From Trichomonas tenax (lineage: Eukaryota; Parabasalia; Trichomonadida; Trichomonadidae): a stretch of 22,653 bases of DNA. The stretch spans positions 1 to 22,653 of the forward strand of contig JALKBU010000846.1 in the NCBI GenBank assembly GCA_023091735.1, read 5' to 3'. The notes beneath the pieces are model-generated. The model saw nothing but the letters and a program-made list of their open reading frames with translations. It was not told the DNA's origin and did no database searches. The position numbers were made by a program, and so were the translations under genes. Shown here one piece after another: positions 18,441-22,653 of the stretch. Every line of letters starts with the position of its first letter. Position 1 is the first letter of the stretch.

Positions 18441-19277
18441 TCTTTGGCAGTTTTATAAAAAAATTATTGTTCATTTAAGTCCATTTAGGAGTTAGTTTAA
18501 ATGAATCTATCATGTACATATTGAATCTCCTGTACTATTAGAGTGTACTGTCTCGAAAACTAAGCTAAACTACTTAATATTCCTGATTCAATTTCAAATT
18601 TCTTCAAAGCAAATTCCTATCTCCTTAAATCCGCAATCACAGACTCAATGCAGAACTTTCCCATGAACCACATTTTTTAACAACTCGATCCAAAAGGTTT
18701 ACATCAAAGTTAACAAACATACAGCTTTCAAGAAGCGTGATCTGTATCGCTACTGCATAGAGCTGCCAACTAATTACAGCTCAGCAATTTGATCTTTAAC
18801 CTTTATATTCCAAATATTATTCCTCAAACTTACATGATCGTTATATATATATCCGCATGAAAAGGATACCCAATATAGACATTTCCGGTGGGTTTTCCCG
18901 ATTTTTGCATACGATATATTCACGTTCTTTTTTCATTTACATTTGAACCTTGGCCTTACAAAATCTTATTCCACTTCAGCTAAACTTACCATGTACTTAA
19001 ATTACAGACTTATTTTTAGATATATATATATAACAACTTTTCTAAATCTATATATTTTTTGTTTTTAATGTGACAAATAGATCTTATTTCATGAGTATTT
19101 TTAAATGCTAAATAAATAAAATCTAGCTTTTTATCGCCTTATTAATCTGTGGTATGGAAAAAACTAGAATATTTTTTTTTAAAGAATTGTATTTTTCTCG
19201 ATTTTTCTCGTGTGAGCCACAAAAATTGGAACGCAAAACATCTTTAATATTGGTCAATAGACATCATGAACAATAAA

Positions 19278-19303
19278 ATTGTTTAGCAAATTTGCTAAAC
19301 AAT
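19278..19303. repeat. 26-bp perfect palindrome downstream of the second Myb gene
   Basis: The half-site attgtttagcaaa (19278-19290) is followed at once by its exact reverse complement (19291-19303), with no spacer. Each side is flanked by a caataaa-type word. The palindrome lies about 140-165 bp past the Myb stop on the minus strand. A spacerless 26-bp palindrome is very unlikely by chance at this length scale. It could be a symmetric protein-binding site, a cruciform, or a 3'-end structure. Confidence 0.7.
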
Positions 19304-19440
19304 AAAAGTTGTTGCTTCACAATCTTATTTTTCCAACAACGATACTAAATAGAAGAAAAAAAAACAGTAAAAACATAATAAGTTTGGCACGAATTAGACC
19401 TTTTTATCAGACAACAAGAAAAACAAACAAATTATTATAT

Positions 19441-20223
19441 TCAATCAACAAAGTTGAATAAGGAAGATGGATCAGATACTACCTCCTTGATCATATTCAT
19501 AAGATTGATCATTCGAGAATCTTCAATATCTATTTTATGAACGTCACTCAAGATTCCACCTTTGATATTCTTTGGTTCCATCATTTGCGTTGCGTCATCA
19601 ATGAAATCAGTATTAGAATCGGTTAACTCAGCATTGAGTTTATTTTTGTATTGAGCAATATTTCCTTGATTTTTGCGCATCAAAATTTGATATCTATATC
19701 TGCACTGGACATCTGTTCTTCCCTCTAACTCGGAAGATACCTTTGTCCAGCATCTTGTGCCGAATTTGTCAACAGCATCGAGCAATTGGTGATCTTCGAG
19801 CATACTCCATGGCGTTTTGTTGATTAATGGATTAAGCGAACGCAACCATCTTTGGGAGCACTGATTCCTATTCCTATTGCGTCCTACGAATAAAGAAATT
19901 TTCGACCAGTCCTGGATTCCATAACGATGAATAGCAGCAAGGAGCCTTTGATCTTCCGTTTGGGACCATGAATTCATTTTCTTTTCTATATAATTTCCTG
20001 ATGAATATCTTTTGCCGTTCAAAGGATGATCAGGGACGTCAAAAACAGCCATGAGTTTGTTAAGGAGCTCTACATTTGAATCATATTTCAGCATAAGTTC
20101 TTTTGCATCCTCGAAGGAAATCTCACTGATAATGAATTTGTACAGCACCATCCTCACTTCCTTTCTGTTTTTGTCCGGTATCTCATTCAGCAATTCATCA
20201 TATATGTTAGTGTTAGCAATCAT
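19441..20223 (-). CDS. R2R3 Myb-like DNA-binding protein
   Basis: The 260-residue protein has two Myb/SANT repeats in its middle. Repeat 1 (about 83-132) has Trp86, Trp106 and Trp126 and the region WSKISLFVGRNRNRNQCSQRW. Repeat 2 (about 136-183) has Trp139, Trp159 and Tyr176/Tyr178 with GRTDVQCRYRYQ. The N-terminal 75 residues (DELLNEIPDKNRKEVRMVL...) form a helical region that often precedes the Myb repeats in trichomonad proteins. The C-terminal 75 residues are acidic and end in FNFVD. It is expected to be a nuclear sequence-specific regulator; targets are unknown. The start is an ATG at 20223. A TCA lies three bases before it, but the following bases do not fit the initiator consensus well. 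The gene looks intact and intronless. It differs from the 178-residue Myb in length and in both tails, so they are not recent duplicates. Confidence 0.9.
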   Translation of the reverse strand: MIANTNIYDELLNEIPDKNRKEVRMVLYKFIISEISFEDAKELMLKYDSNVELLNKLMAVFDVPDHPLNGKRYSSGNYIEKKMNSWSQTEDQRLLAAIHRYGIQDWSKISLFVGRNRNRNQCSQRWLRSLNPLINKTPWSMLEDHQLLDAVDKFGTRCWTKVSSELEGRTDVQCRYRYQILMRKNQGNIAQYKNKLNAELTDSNTDFIDDATQMMEPKNIKGGILSDVHKIDIEDSRMINLMNMIKEVVSDPSSLFNFVD

Positions 20224-22653
20224 TTTGATAAAATATCCTTTCTAACGTTTGTCTTTTTGAATGCATAGAATTTTTTGAGATAATTGAAATTCCTTTCAAA
20301 TAAAATATTTCCAAGAAACATTAATATTCTCACCAAATGCTGCAATACGTCAATCAGACAACAATTTTATCCAAAAGGCGATATGGATATTTGTGAAGTT
20401 ATAACTTTATGTTCGAATGATTGGCAATGGAATATGAATATCCAACTTTGGCAATATCAATATTTGAAAAGCACATTCAATCAATTGAATGAAAGAAATA
20501 TTCTTTGAAAACTTTATTTTTATAACCAACAGTTTTAGAAACATTTTAATCAATATATATCATTTTAGGACAAGATCATTATTTTAAAAGATCAAAATAT
20601 TACGTGACTAGTTATTGCAGATTTGTGCATGTAATATATCATTCCGCGGTATTGGTGTGATGATTAGATATTACTCATTGATTTTTTTATTCATTCATGG
20701 ATTTTTTTCTTAATGATAGAATGAATGATGACTCTGCTTTGTTATATTTATGATATGAAAGGTTATGTGAATTTAAATGGAATTCGGTATTCATATAATT
20801 TGATTTTATAAAAGAATTGATTTCTTTATATCGTATTCATATGGGAATAGATATCTATCATGTGATAATCATCGTATTTGAGGCGAATTCATGAATTTTG
20901 CTTTCGTATTTGGAATTATAATAATAATGAAAAAATAGCGGTTGCATCATCACCTGATCGTAATGTTTTCAGCAGATACTCCATCTTTGGCAACATAACA
21001 GAATAATAATTGAAGAACGCGGAAAGATAACAAAAAAAAAATGAAGAATGAACATTGAGTAATTCTACATAATGGACCCCAATGAGCAAGAACAAAAAAG
21101 CAATTTCAGCAAAAACGCGAAGATTTATAAAGAATCCAGAATTTTATGACAATATTGTTTTTCTATAGCAACTTTTCAGTTGCTCTCAATTATTTATCAG
21201 CGGTACTCAAATAACTTTGATAAACCCTCACAAAAATCGACCTATTCAAAACCGCTTCCACAAAATAACTTGCGAGAAATTACTCTACGAAGGAAAAATA
21301 GTATTATATTTATTTTTCTCAATCTAAATCACCCATACAATCGAACTATCATAATAGAAATACGTTGAATAAAATATGTCTTTTCTAGTGTTTAGTGAGT
21401 TTACTCCCTAGAAAAAACACAAAAGTAGCTTTTTGAATGTTTTCTTTTTCAAATCTTCATAGATCTATGCTACTTAACGCCGAAATATGTGTAATCTTTT
21501 GTTTGTTCATTTCACCTTTCTTTATTAATTACATTTCCAATCATTTAACTGATACTCACACTTTTACTAGCAGCAATCGCTTTATATTCATTTGCATTGG
21601 CTCCCATGATGCAGCATTGGGTCCGATATCAGCTCATTTTTCATTTTATATTTCATATATCGACATAATCTAGAATTCTTGTACCGTTAAATCGTATACA
21701 ACTTGCAGTCATTCATTGTACCTATTATCGACATCTTTTACGTTTATTCATTTTATTAACTTTTATTTTCACTGATATTGTACCGGCAATCGAATTGACA
21801 CATGATGTGACATATTCTCGGAACTAATAATTCTTTATTAAATATGACTTGATAATTATCTAAAATTGACTTCGATGAAAATACAAACATTTTCTAAACT
21901 ATTAAATCAATTTCATCATTATAAGTCTCAATCTTCAATTCAAACACATATTTTCAATAATTCATTCTTCGATAACCTTCATCATCATACAAGAACAGAA
22001 CGGGTTGTTCTCATTCTTTTTAGAGTCTTAAACGCTATTAAATAATTTGATCTTTAAAGCCCGTGAAATTATACGAAGCAATATTTCGCTGAAAGACCCA
22101 ATAGCTGTTTGCATTCGATAGACATTACAAATACCTTTCGATTTTGTATTATTGCGAATCAATAGACTAAAATCTTCATAGTAGGAATAGCTACGCTTAA
22201 CTTTGTCTTAGACATAGAGTTCTCATTACATTAACGAAGTTTAAACATTCTAAATCCAATCAATTTATATCTTTATTATTGATATTTTTCTAAATAAACA
22301 ATAAATGCCATTGATTTTAGCTTGCCTGCACCATGTGTATGGATGTATGATCAGGTATAAGGGTGATTAAGTGTATTAATAATGAATATATCAAATCAAC
22401 AATCTAAAATATTTTCTTTTACATTTCCCTATATTATCACATATGGAATATGTACTAAGTAAAAATATAATCGCATGTCTATCAAATGAGTTCCTTGAAC
22501 TGAACATCAATTTTTATGATTTAAAATGGGGAAAATTTTTCCTTCTGCGGTGTAGTCCCGCGACCTTCATAACTTTTTATCTGATCAATATTTTTTCGAT
22601 TTGAAAGTACTTTCATGTACATATTGATAGTTGTCTATCCAGTGGTGTAAGTG
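20224..22653. other. AT-rich region to the end of the window
   Basis: About 2.4 kb with no accepted gene. A 78-codon ATG frame at 21437-21673 (plus) has a hydrophobic stretch but no recognisable family or initiator. A frame at 20284-20508 lacks an ATG at its start. A small GC-rich word with a 4-bp dyad (gcgg 22547-22550, ccgc 22558-22561) lies near the right end and may belong to something beyond the window. Confidence 0.45.

Larger units (their letters stand above)
16519..19277. other. AT-rich region between lipin and the second Myb gene
   Basis: About 2.8 kb with no accepted gene. It begins with the T-rich lipin 3' flank. A GC-richer piece at 16855-17065 has an open frame without ATG. Two perfect hairpins are listed separately. 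A patch at about 18640-18960 shows broken frames on both strands and might be old coding DNA, but I recognise no family. Confidence 0.45.

Noticed and set aside
20284..20508. 74-codon plus-strand frame divergent from the second Myb gene
   Set aside because: It starts at TTG; the first ATG is well inside, leaving a short peptide with no motif.
21437..21673. 78-codon plus-strand frame with a hydrophobic segment
   Set aside because: The composition is what AT-rich random sequence gives (F, I, S, N), with no family, no initiator box and no supporting context.

Overview
The window looks like nuclear DNA of a parabasalid protist (a trichomonad such as Trichomonas or Tritrichomonas). This rests on protein content rather than a marker gene. 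It holds intronless genes, two short R2R3 Myb proteins of the kind greatly expanded in trichomonads, a GRIP golgin, a compact lipin, a degraded member of a cysteine- and aromatic-rich surface beta-helix family, and an initiator-like TCAT box just before the lipin ATG. Overall base composition is very AT-rich. The species cannot be fixed from this sequence.

Layout. Positions 1-505 are a GC-richer, repeat-like segment that cuts off an M28 zinc peptidase (minus strand, to 1039). From 1473 to 6404 (minus) lies a 1643-residue coiled-coil golgin with a C-terminal GRIP domain. From 7139 to 7675 (minus) is an R2R3 Myb gene whose only possible start in this frame is GTG. From 7676 to 10331 there is AT-rich DNA with several inverted repeats and no convincing gene. 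At 10332-11357 (plus) is a pseudogene of the trichomonad surface beta-helix family with two compensating frameshifts and an in-frame stop. About 3.9 kb of AT-rich DNA follows. A six-copy 9-bp tandem repeat and an initiator-like box then lead into a 407-residue lipin (phosphatidate phosphatase) at 15295-16518 (plus). The next 2.9 kb is non-coding with perfect hairpins and a 26-bp perfect palindrome. A second R2R3 Myb gene lies at 19441-20223 (minus), followed by 2.4 kb to the end with nothing convincing.

There is no operon or system linking these genes. The golgin (trans-Golgi tether) and the lipin (diacylglycerol/phospholipid synthesis) both serve the endomembrane system and the Mybs are regulators, but the shared location is probably incidental. 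I found no rRNA, tRNA, CRISPR array, intact transposase or recognisable trichomonad intron. The most unusual points are the repeat/peptidase chimera, the lost start codon of the first Myb, the pattern of decay in the surface-protein pseudogene, the 9-mer array in the lipin promoter, and the perfect palindromes in the gene-poor regions.
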